64,000 nucleotides of DNA from Ferrovaceae bacterium (GTDB lineage: Bacteria > Pseudomonadota > Gammaproteobacteria > Burkholderiales > Ferrovaceae): the NCBI GenBank assembly GCA_027449685.1, contig DAIDLC010000008.1:1-64000 (forward strand), read 5' to 3'. Shown one piece after another: positions 56,644 to 64,000 of the stretch (position 1 is the stretch's first letter; the number at the start of each line of letters is the position of its first letter). Both the position numbers and the translations under genes were made by a program. Below the pieces are notes generated by a model, which saw nothing but the letters and a program-made list of their open reading frames with translations, was not told the origin of the DNA and made no database searches.

Positions 56644-57901
56644 AATTCGCAACTACACCATGAACTTTGGCCCGCAGCATCCGGCTGCGCACGGCGTTCT
56701 GCGGCTGGTCCTGGAACTGGATGGCGAAGTGATCGAACGGGCCGATCCGCATATCGGATTGTTGCATCGGGCCACAGAAAAACTGGCGGAAACACGCACT
56801 TTCTTGCAAAGTGTGCCCTATATGGACCGCCTGGATTATGTGTCCATGATGTGCAATGAACATGGCTATGTCCTGGCGTTGGAAAAACTCCTGCAGATCG
56901 AAGTTCCCCTGCGGGCCCAGTACATTCGGGTCATGTTCGACGAAATTACCCGCATTCTCAACCATCTGTTATGGCTTGGGGCCCATGCCCTGGATATTGG
57001 TGCCATGACGGTATTTTTGTACGCCTTTCGCGAACGTGAAGACCTGGTGGATTGTTACGAGGCCGTCTCTGGCGCCCGTCTGCATGCCGCCTATTATCGG
57101 CCCGGAGGCGTGTACCGGGATCTGCCCGAGCGCATGCCGCTGCACTTGGCCAACAAGGAAGTCAAGGGGGGGCGGTCTGAACAAAAGGCCCAGCGCCTCA
57201 ACCAGAACCGCCAGGGTTCCCTGCTGGATTTCGTCGAAGATTTTACGCGGCGTTTTCCGGCCTATGTGGACGAATACGAAACCCTGCTGACTGACAACCG
57301 CATCTGGAAGCAACGGACCGTGGGCATTGGGGTGGTGACCCCCGAACGGGCCCTGGCTATGGGGTTTACCGGGGCCATGTTGCGCGGGTCCGGTATCGAA
57401 TGGGATTTGCGTAAAAAGCAGCCCTACGACGCCTATGCCGCAATGGATTTCGATATCCCCGTGGGGGTCAATGGCGATTGCTACGACCGGTATCTGGTGC
57501 GCATGGAAGAAATGCGCCAGTCCAATCGCATCATCCAGCAATGTGTGGACTGGTTGCGGCGTAATCCCGGGCCTGTGATCACCGACAACCATAAAGTGGC
57601 CCCCCCTTCCCGCGAGCGTATGAAAGAAAACATGGAAGAGCTGATCCACCATTTCAAGCTCTTCACCGAAGGAATGCATGTGCCAGAGGGTGAAGCGTTG
57701 GCGAGTGTGGAAGCGCCCAAGGGTGAGTTCTCTATTTATATGGTATCGGATGGTGCCAACAAACCGTACCGTCTGAAGATTCGGGCCCCGGGTTTTGCGC
57801 ATATGGCGGGACTGGATGAAATGTCCCGAGGTCACATGATTGCCGATGTGGTCGCTATCATCGGAACCCTGGATATCGTGTTTGGAGAGGTGGATCGCTA
57901 A
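56636..57901 (+). CDS. nuoD: NADH:quinone oxidoreductase subunit D (49-kDa)
   Basis: 421 residues. It forms the quinone cavity with Nuo[21 protein letters not shown] near the N-terminus includes Arg23, equivalent to the Arg beside cluster N2 that NDUFAF7 methylates in mitochondria. [20 protein letters not shown] and [16 protein letters not shown] are typical. The C-terminus ends DIVFGEVDR, the normal end of the family. Confidence 0.97.
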   Translation: MAEIRNYTMNFGPQHPAAHGVLRLVLELDGEVIERADPHIGLLHRATEKLAETRTFLQSVPYMDRLDYVSMMCNEHGYVLALEKLLQIEVPLRAQYIRVMFDEITRILNHLLWLGAHALDIGAMTVFLYAFREREDLVDCYEAVSGARLHAAYYRPGGVYRDLPERMPLHLANKEVKGGRSEQKAQRLNQNRQGSLLDFVEDFTRRFPAYVDEYETLLTDNRIWKQRTVGIGVVTPERALAMGFTGAMLRGSGIEWDLRKKQPYDAYAAMDFDIPVGVNGDCYDRYLVRMEEMRQSNRIIQQCVDWLRRNPGPVITDNHKVAPPSRERMKENMEELIHHFKLFTEGMHVPEGEALASVEAPKGEFSIYMVSDGANKPYRLKIRAPGFAHMAGLDEMSRGHMIADVVAIIGTLDIVFGEVDR

Positions 57902-57903
57902 TT

Positions 57904-58380
57904 ATGCTGAGCCCTGAATCAAAACAGTTGATCGATCGTGAAGTGGCCAAATATCCCGCCGATCAAAAACAGTCCGCCGTGATGTCGGCCTTGCGCATTG
58001 CTCAAAATCAGCATGGCTGGTTGCCTCAGGAATTGATGAATAGCGTAGCCGAGTATCTGGAAATGCCGGCCATTGCCGTGTACGAGGTGGCCACCTTCTA
58101 CGAGATGTACAACCTCAAACCCATGGGGCGGCATAAATTGACCGTTTGCACCAATTTGCCCTGTGCGCTCTCTGGCGCCACCGAGCTGTGCGAGGGGTTG
58201 AAGCGCAAATTGGGAATCGGGTTTGGCGAGGTGACGCCCGACGGAGAATTCAGCCTGAAGGAAGGCGAATGTTTTGGGGCTTGCGGGGACGCCCCGGTGC
58301 TGCTGGTCAACAATGAACACATGCATTCCTTTCTGGATGAAGCGAAAGTGGATGCCCTGCTCAAGGAGCTCAAATCATGA
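57904..58380 (+). CDS. nuoE: NADH:quinone oxidoreductase subunit E (24-kDa, [2Fe-2S])
   Basis: 158 residues. Thioredoxin-like [2Fe-2S] domain: [16 protein letters not shown] gives the first Cys pair and [16 protein letters not shown] the second (cluster N1a). N-terminal helices contain [19 protein letters not shown] and [16 protein letters not shown]. It overlaps nuoF by 4 bp (ATGA). Confidence 0.97.
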   Translation: MLSPESKQLIDREVAKYPADQKQSAVMSALRIAQNQHGWLPQELMNSVAEYLEMPAIAVYEVATFYEMYNLKPMGRHKLTVCTNLPCALSGATELCEGLKRKLGIGFGEVTPDGEFSLKEGECFGACGDAPVLLVNNEHMHSFLDEAKVDALLKELKS

Positions 58381-59666
58381 CACAAGTGGTCTTGGGTGGG
58401 CTGGACGGGGATCGCACCTGGCGTCTGGCCGACTACGTGCAGCGGGGCGGCTACGAGGCCTTACGCAAGGTTCTGGGAGGCATGACGCCCGAGCAGGTGA
58501 TCGACGAAGTCAAGCTCTCTGGCTTGCGTGGTCGGGGTGGGGCGGGCTTTCCCACGGGGCTCAAATGGACTTTCATGCCCAAAAATTATACTGGCCAGCG
58601 TTATGTGGTCTGCAATTCCGACGAAGGCGAACCCGGAACCTTCAAGGATCGCGATATTCTGCGCTATAACCCCCACGCTCTGATTGAGGGCATGATCATT
58701 GCCGGTTTTGCCATGGGGGCCAGCTGTGGGTATAACTACATTCACGGGGAAATCTGGTCCGTCTATCTGCGCTGCGAAGAAGCCCTGGAAGAAGCGCGGG
58801 CGGCAGGTTTTCTGGGACCGAATATTCTGGGCTCCGGGTTCTCTTTCGAACTCTTCAATCACCATGGCTATGGCGCCTATATTTGCGGGGAAGAAACAGC
58901 CCTGCTGGAGTCCCTGGAAGGCAAAAAGGGACAGCCACGCTACAAACCCCCTTTCCCTGCCACCTATGGACTGTACGGCAAGCCCACCACCATCAACAAT
59001 ACCGAAACTTTTGCCAGCGTGCCCTGGATCCTGCGCCATGGGGGTCAAGCCTTCATGGATCTGGGCAAGCCCAACAATGGGGGCACCAAAATTTTCTCAG
59101 TATCCGGGCATGTAAACCGCCCAGGAAACTACGAAGTTCCCTTGGGAACACCCTTTGCGGCGCTTCTGGATATGGCCGGAGGCATGCGGGGGGGGCGGGC
59201 TTTGAAGGCCGTGATTCCTGGCGGGTCCTCAAGCCCCGTGGTTCCCGGCGAGATCATGATGCAATTGACCATGGACTATGATGCCATCACCAAGGCAGGT
59301 TCCATGCTGGGTTCCGGGGCCGTGATCGTCATGGATGAAACGGTGTGTATGGTGCGAGCGCTGGAACGCCTGTCCTATTTCTACCATGAGGAATCCTGTG
59401 GCCAATGTACCCCCTGCCGGGAGGGCACGGGTTGGTTATATCGGATTGTGCATCGTATCGAGCACGGACAGGGACGCGTGGAAGACCTCGATGTGTTGCT
59501 GTCTTTGACGGACAATATTCAAGGGCGCACCATTTGTGCCTTGGGCGATGCGGCTGCCATGCCAGTACGTAGTTTTGTCAATGCGTTCCGCGCAGAATTC
59601 GAATATCACATCACGCACAAACGTTGTCTGGTGGGTGCGCCCGTTCTTCAGGAAAAGGTGGCTTGA
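58377..59666 (+). CDS. nuoF: NADH:quinone oxidoreductase subunit F (NADH/FMN site)
   Basis: 429 residues. [20 protein letters not shown] binds [21 protein letters not shown] and [20 protein letters not shown] the [19 protein letters not shown] and the later Cys in [14 protein letters not shown] the [4Fe-4S] cluster N3. First electron acceptor of complex I. It is 2 bp from nuoG. Confidence 0.97.
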   Translation: MTQVVLGGLDGDRTWRLADYVQRGGYEALRKVLGGMTPEQVIDEVKLSGLRGRGGAGFPTGLKWTFMPKNYTGQRYVVCNSDEGEPGTFKDRDILRYNPHALIEGMIIAGFAMGASCGYNYIHGEIWSVYLRCEEALEEARAAGFLGPNILGSGFSFELFNHHGYGAYICGEETALLESLEGKKGQPRYKPPFPATYGLYGKPTTINNTETFASVPWILRHGGQAFMDLGKPNNGGTKIFSVSGHVNRPGNYEVPLGTPFAALLDMAGGMRGGRALKAVIPGGSSSPVVPGEIMMQLTMDYDAITKAGSMLGSGAVIVMDETVCMVRALERLSYFYHEESCGQCTPCREGTGWLYRIVHRIEHGQGRVEDLDVLLSLTDNIQGRTICALGDAAAMPVRSFVNAFRAEFEYHITHKRCLVGAPVLQEKVA

Positions 59667-59668
59667 GC

Positions 59669-62050
59669 ATGGCATTGCTGAACATCGAAATCGACGGTCA
59701 AAGCACTCAGGTGGAAAGCGGCCGTACCGTCATGGATGCGGCCAAACAGCTGGGTATCAAAATCCCTCACTTCTGTTATCACCGCAAGCTGTCCATCGCG
59801 GCCAATTGCCGCATGTGCCTGGTGCAGGTGGAAAAGGCCCCCAAACCGCTACCCGCGTGCGCCACGCCCGTCACCGAAGGCATGAAGGTGCAAACCCATT
59901 CGGACTATGCCGTCAAGGCGCAAAAGGCAGTGATGGAGTTTTTGCTCGTCAATCACCCGCTGGATTGCCCTATTTGCGACCAGGGCGGAGAGTGCAAACT
60001 GCAGGATCTCAGTGTGGGGTATGGCGGCGGGGCTTCGCGCTATCGGGAAGAAAAACGCGTGGTGTCCAACAAGGATCTGGGGCCACTCATTGCCACCGAC
60101 ATGACCCGCTGTATCCTGTGCACCCGGTGCGTGCGTTATGGTCAAGAAATTGCTGGCATCATGGAACTGGGTGTGGGTGGTAGGGGAGAACATTCCGAAA
60201 TTCTGGCCTTCATGGATCTGACGGTGGATTCCGAAGTCTCCGGAAACGCCATCGATCTGTGCCCCGTGGGCGCCCTTACCAGCAAACCATTCCGTTACAA
60301 GGCGCGTTCCTGGGAGCTCACCCGCTTCCCCGGGGTAAGTCCCCATGATGGACTGGGAGCCCAGCTCCAGGTGCAGGTCAAACAGCGCACCGAGGTGGTG
60401 CGCGTGGTACCGCGCACCAACGATGACATCAACGAATGCTGGTTGTCTGATCGGGACCGTTTTTCTTATCAGGGATTGCATGCGCCCGACCGTTTGCTGC
60501 GTCCGCGCGTCAAACGTCAGGGACAATGGGTGGAAGTGGATTGGGCCGAAGCCCTGCAACGGGTGGTGGATGCCTTCAACGGCGTGCGTCATGCCCATGG
60601 CCCCGAAAGCCTGGGCGCATTGGTGAGTCCGCATCAAACGCTGGAAGAGCTCTATCTCGCTCAAAAGTTGATGCGTGCTTTGGGGTCGCATCACATCGAC
60701 CACCGCTTGCGGCAAACTGATTTCACGCTGGATTCCCTGCAGCAGGGCGCCCCTTGGCTGGGTATGCCCATTGCGCAATGGTCCAAAATGTCTGCCTGCC
60801 TGCTCATTGGCACGGTATTGCGCCAGGAACAGCCCTTGCTAGGAGTGCGCCTGCGTCGGGCTGCGGCCAAAGGGACACAGGTGCATCTCATCAACCCGCT
60901 GCGCGATGATTTGGCCATGCCCGTGGCGCAGCAATTGTTGGGCAAACCCAGCGAGTTGCCGGTATTACTGGCGGAAGTACTCAGTGCCGTGGCGCAACGC
61001 CGCAACCTGGCCGTCAATGCCAGTCTGCAGAGTCTGCTGACCCAACAGCCTTCCGCCACGGCCTGCGCCATCGCGGAGAGTTTGGTGCAGGCCGGACCAG
61101 GTAGTGGGTTGTTTTTGGGCCAGTTGGCACAACACCACGGGGCTTTCAGCACCCTGTATGCCTTGACTCAGGAGTTGGCGCGCATGTTGGATTGCCCCTT
61201 TGGTCTGCTGAGCCCGGCGGCCAATAGTGTGGGTGCGTGGCTTGCCGGAGCGCTACCCCACCGGGGACTGTTGGGCAGCCACTCGACACCGGGGCTCGAC
61301 GCTCAGGCACAGTTGCGCAACCCGCGCAAGGCCTATCTGGTGATGGGCGTGGAACCAGAGCTGGACATGGCCGATCCGGCATTGGCTGTGACGGCTTTAC
61401 GGGGCGCCGAGTTCGTCGTGGCGCTGACGCCGTTCCTGGGCCAGGCCGAAAGCTGGGCCGATGTCATCCTGCCCATTGCGCCCTTTACCGAAACCGCAGG
61501 GACCTTCATCAGCATGGAAGGACGTGTGCAGGCCTTCCAGGGAGTCGTGGCAGCGCCGGGCGAAGCCCGTCCAGCCTGGAAAGTTCTGCGTGTCCTGGGC
61601 AATTTGTTCGAACTCAGCGGGTTTGATCAGGTGTCTGTGGATGAGGTGCGCGCCGAAATCTCTCCCGATCTGTCGCAAATCGCTGCTGAAAATCTCAACA
61701 ACCAGCTGGCCTCCTTGCCCGTTCCCCATATTCGGGCGTCCCTGGGTTTGATTGAGCGCATTGGAACGGTCCCCGTCTATCAGGCCGACGCCTTGGTGCG
61801 CCGCGCGCCGGCGCTTCAGGCCACGGCGCTTGGCGCGGCTCCGGTTGTAACCGTGCACCCGGATCTGGGACGACGCCTGGGGCTGGAGGCCGGGATGTCG
61901 GTGCGGGTTCGCCAGGGAGAGGGCGAGGCCTTGCTGCCTCTGGCGTTTGACTTGGGCATTCCCGATGGTTGCGCCCGTATTCCCACGGCCCATGAGGCCA
62001 CGGCAACCCTGGGCGACGCCCTGGGAACGGTAACTCTGGAGGTGGCGTAA
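59669..62050 (+). CDS. nuoG: NADH:quinone oxidoreductase subunit G
   Basis: 793 residues from ATG 59669. N-terminal ferredoxin domain: [19 protein letters not shown] and PACATPV ([2Fe-2S] N1b); the H-C-C-C ligands in [18 protein letters not shown] (N5); [18 protein letters not shown] and [15 protein letters not shown] ([4Fe-4S] N4). The C-terminal molybdopterin-oxidoreductase-like domain (about 220-690) has no cofactor ligands visible. The extra N7 cluster of E. coli-type NuoG was not seen. One-base overlap with nuoH (TAATG). Confidence 0.95.
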   Translation: MALLNIEIDGQSTQVESGRTVMDAAKQLGIKIPHFCYHRKLSIAANCRMCLVQVEKAPKPLPACATPVTEGMKVQTHSDYAVKAQKAVMEFLLVNHPLDCPICDQGGECKLQDLSVGYGGGASRYREEKRVVSNKDLGPLIATDMTRCILCTRCVRYGQEIAGIMELGVGGRGEHSEILAFMDLTVDSEVSGNAIDLCPVGALTSKPFRYKARSWELTRFPGVSPHDGLGAQLQVQVKQRTEVVRVVPRTNDDINECWLSDRDRFSYQGLHAPDRLLRPRVKRQGQWVEVDWAEALQRVVDAFNGVRHAHGPESLGALVSPHQTLEELYLAQKLMRALGSHHIDHRLRQTDFTLDSLQQGAPWLGMPIAQWSKMSACLLIGTVLRQEQPLLGVRLRRAAAKGTQVHLINPLRDDLAMPVAQQLLGKPSELPVLLAEVLSAVAQRRNLAVNASLQSLLTQQPSATACAIAESLVQAGPGSGLFLGQLAQHHGAFSTLYALTQELARMLDCPFGLLSPAANSVGAWLAGALPHRGLLGSHSTPGLDAQAQLRNPRKAYLVMGVEPELDMADPALAVTALRGAEFVVALTPFLGQAESWADVILPIAPFTETAGTFISMEGRVQAFQGVVAAPGEARPAWKVLRVLGNLFELSGFDQVSVDEVRAEISPDLSQIAAENLNNQLASLPVPHIRASLGLIERIGTVPVYQADALVRRAPALQATALGAAPVVTVHPDLGRRLGLEAGMSVRVRQGEGEALLPLAFDLGIPDGCARIPTAHEATATLGDALGTVTLEVA

Positions 62051-63096
62051 TGGTTCCTGAATCCATTCAGGCCTTGTTCGGGCCCTACTGGCAGTTGCTC
62101 TGGACCCTGATCAAGATCGTGGTCATCGTCTTGCCCATGATGGGTGCCGTGGCCTACCTCACCTTGGCCGAGCGCAAGGTGATCGGGTATATGCAGATTC
62201 GTATCGGCCCCAATCGCGTGGGTCCAAAGGGCTTGCTGCAACCCATTGCCGATGCCATCAAGCTGTTGATGAAAGAAATCGTCATTCCCAGCGGAGCCAA
62301 CAAGATTCTTTTTGGTCTGGCTCCGGTGCTGAGCATCATGCCGGCACTGGCCGCCTGGGCGGTGGTGCCCTTTACCCCGGAGCTGGTTCTGGCCAATGTG
62401 GATGCCAGCCTGCTCTATATCATGGCCATTACTTCCATGGGTGTGTATGGCGTGGTGCTGGCGGGTTGGTCCTCCAACTCCAAATATGCCTTTTTAGGGG
62501 CCTTGCGTTCCGCTGCTCAGATCGTGTCATACGAAATCGCCATGGGGTTTGCCCTGGTGACGGTGTTGATGATGTCCCATAGCCTGAATTTGCTGGAAAT
62601 CGTCAAAGCCCAGCAAGGCCCCCTGGGGTTGCTGCAATGGAATCTGATCCCGCTGTTTCCCATGTTCGTGGTGTATGTCATCGCGGGTACCGCAGAAACC
62701 AACCGGGCCCCCTTTGACGTGGCGGAAGGCGAATCGGAAATCGTGGCAGGTTTTCATGTGGAATATTCCGGAATGGCTTTTGCCATTTTCTTCCTGGCCG
62801 AATATGCCAACATGATTCTGATTTCGGCCCTGGCTTCCCTGTTGTTCATGGGGGGCTGGCTATCACCCCTGCCGTTCCTGCCGGATGGCATTTTGTGGCT
62901 ATTTGCCAAAATGGCTTTCGTCCTGTTCTTGTTCCTTTGGTTTCGTGCCACCTTTCCCCGCTACCGTTACGACCAGATCATGCGTCTGGGCTGGAAAGTG
63001 CTGATACCGGTTACGCTAGTGTGGTTGGTGTTGGTGGGTCTGCTGATGCAGGAACCCCTGCGCGGGTTGCCCATCCTCAATCTCTGGTTCCATTGA
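62050..63096 (+). CDS. nuoH: NADH:quinone oxidoreductase subunit H
   Basis: 348 residues, eight or so membrane helices. It joins the peripheral arm to the membrane arm and forms the quinone tunnel entrance. [20 protein letters not shown] then [11 protein letters not shown] is the family signature; [14 protein letters not shown] and [20 protein letters not shown] are conserved charged loops; [18 protein letters not shown] ends the conserved part. ATG overlaps the nuoG stop by one base. Confidence 0.97.
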   Translation: MVPESIQALFGPYWQLLWTLIKIVVIVLPMMGAVAYLTLAERKVIGYMQIRIGPNRVGPKGLLQPIADAIKLLMKEIVIPSGANKILFGLAPVLSIMPALAAWAVVPFTPELVLANVDASLLYIMAITSMGVYGVVLAGWSSNSKYAFLGALRSAAQIVSYEIAMGFALVTVLMMSHSLNLLEIVKAQQGPLGLLQWNLIPLFPMFVVYVIAGTAETNRAPFDVAEGESEIVAGFHVEYSGMAFAIFFLAEYANMILISALASLLFMGGWLSPLPFLPDGILWLFAKMAFVLFLFLWFRATFPRYRYDQIMRLGWKVLIPVTLVWLVLVGLLMQEPLRGLPILNLWFH

Positions 63097-63109
63097 GCGA
63101 GGTCCTATC

Positions 63110-63598
63110 ATGAGTTCCATCAAGCAACTGGTACAAAGCTGGACGCTGACCGAATTGCTCAAGGGCATGGCAGTGACGGGACGCCATTTCTTCGCTCCCA
63201 AGATCACGGTTCAGTACCCGGAAGAAAAAACCCCCATGTCTCCTCGTTTTCGGGGGTTGCATGCCTTGCGGCGCTACCCCAACGGAGAAGAGCGCTGTAT
63301 TGCATGCAAGTTGTGTGAGGCGGTTTGCCCGGCCATGGCCATTACCATCGAGTCCGAGCAGCGTGCCGATGGTTCGCGACGTACAACCCGTTATGACATC
63401 GACCTCACCAAATGTATTTTTTGTGGTTTTTGCGAAGAATCCTGCCCCGTGGACTCCATCGTAGAAACCCGCATCTTCGAATATCACGGGGAGCGGCGTG
63501 GGGATCTGCTCATGACCAAAGAAAAATTGCTGGCGGTGGGCGATCGTTACGAAGCCCAGATCGCTGCTGACCGGGCCGAAGATGCCCGTTACCGATAA
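63110..63598 (+). CDS. nuoI: NADH:quinone oxidoreductase subunit I (two [4Fe-4S])
   Basis: 162 residues. Ferredoxin fold with two 8-Fe motifs: [18 protein letters not shown] and [18 protein letters not shown] (clusters N6a and N6b). N-terminal amphipathic helix [15 protein letters not shown] attaches to the membrane arm. It is 13 bp after nuoH. Complete. Confidence 0.97.
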   Translation: MSSIKQLVQSWTLTELLKGMAVTGRHFFAPKITVQYPEEKTPMSPRFRGLHALRRYPNGEERCIACKLCEAVCPAMAITIESEQRADGSRRTTRYDIDLTKCIFCGFCEESCPVDSIVETRIFEYHGERRGDLLMTKEKLLAVGDRYEAQIAADRAEDARYR

Positions 63599-63609
63599 GG
63601 AAGCCACAG

Positions 63610-64000
63610 GTGATTGACTTTTCCCTTCTGATTTTCTACGGGTTTTCCCTGGTGTTGCTGGCTGCCGGGGTCGGGGTGATTACGGCTCGCAACCCGGTCC
63701 ATGCAGCGCTGTTTTTGGTGCTGGCATTTTTTTCCGGTTCGGGAATCTGGATGATGCTGGAAGCCGAATTTCTCTCCATCGCTCTGGTATTGGTGTACGT
63801 GGGAGCGGTGATGGTGCTGTTCCTGTTCGTGGTGATGATGCTGAACATCGATCTGGATCGTCTGCGGGAAGGTTTCTGGAAACACTTGCCCCTGGGGGCT
63901 GGGGTGGCGGTCCTCATGGTGGTGGAAATGATTCTGGTGGTGACCAGCCGCCAGTTTAGTGCGCTGGGCAGGGAGGGGAGCGCTCCGGCGGGCGTGGGTA
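63610..64000 (+). CDS. nuoJ: NADH:quinone oxidoreductase subunit J, 3'-truncated by window end
   Basis: GTG start at 63610 with AAGGA at 63599-63603 upstream. The first 130 residues are present and the frame is open to the last base. Hydrophobic helices typical of NuoJ: FSLLIFYGFSLVLLAAGVGV, ARNPVHAALFLVLAFFSGSG, MLEAEFLSIALVLVYVGAVM and LFLFVVMMLNIDLD. The Glu and Tyr in EAEFLSIALVLVYVGA are conserved in the family. Membrane arm of complex I; nuoK to nuoN should follow. Confidence 0.93.
   Translation, partial: MIDFSLLIFYGFSLVLLAAGVGVITARNPVHAALFLVLAFFSGSGIWMMLEAEFLSIALVLVYVGAVMVLFLFVVMMLNIDLDRLREGFWKHLPLGAGVAVLMVVEMILVVTSRQFSALGREGSAPAGVG

Overview
This window is chromosomal DNA of a moderately GC-rich Gram-negative bacterium, most likely a betaproteobacterium. 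The gene orders support this: bamE (divergent from fur) with dapB; carA-carB-greA-yhbY-rlmE-ftsH-folP-glmM; dapF-DUF484-xerC; and tpiA-secG-tRNA-Leu(GAG)-nuoA onward. The trimeric general porin and Coq7 also fit. I cannot name the genus with confidence; a Nitrosomonadales- or Gallionella-like lineage is plausible. There are no rRNA genes, CRISPR arrays, insertion sequences or prophage. Nearly all the sequence is well-preserved housekeeping genes.

Layout. 1-7.2 kb: the 3' part of an RND efflux permease, a 394-bp leader with repeated motifs, a porin, coq7, a brnT-brnA toxin-antitoxin pair and argB. 7.2-12.1 kb (minus): tyrS followed by a MATE exporter and a TonB-dependent receptor, closely overlapping. 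12.2-18.2 kb: an M23 murein peptidase and anmK (plus), then lpxL-dapF-DUF484-xerC (minus). 18.2-25.4 kb: metK-ahcY-metF (S-adenosylmethionine cycle) behind a long structured leader, a class V aminotransferase, ttcA and a MidA/NDUFAF7-type methyltransferase. 25.4-31.5 kb: cca and slt (minus), a DUF2889 gene and sucCD (plus). 31.5-43.3 kb: a minus-strand run in transcription order bamE-dapB, carA-carB-greA-yhbY-rlmE-ftsH-folP-glmM. 43.4-54 kb: fur, sixA, then a phosphate and polyphosphate region (CYTH triphosphatase-ppk1 on minus; OlsB-like N-acyltransferase, ppx, pstSCAB on plus). 53.7-64 kb: tpiA, secG, tRNA-Leu and nuoA to nuoJ, with nuoJ cut by the window end.

How the genes work together. 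Cell-envelope biosynthesis and turnover recur (lpxL, glmM, dapB, dapF, anmK, slt, M23 peptidase, bamE, porin). Polyphosphate synthesis (Ppk1) and breakdown (Ppx, probably the CYTH protein) sit beside high-affinity phosphate uptake (Pst) and an acyltransferase that may start ornithine-lipid synthesis. CTGTCA-type repeats upstream of the acyltransferase and a Pho-box-like element before pstS suggest PhoB control. Complex I genes fill the right end, and a candidate complex I arginine methyltransferase lies elsewhere in the window.

I see no wholly new multi-gene system. The best leads are non-coding or contextual: the metK leader with alternative C-rich/G-rich pairings before a U-run, a promoter plus terminator-like hairpin before carA, the phosphate-regulated acyltransferase/polyphosphate cluster, and paired repeats upstream of the porin.
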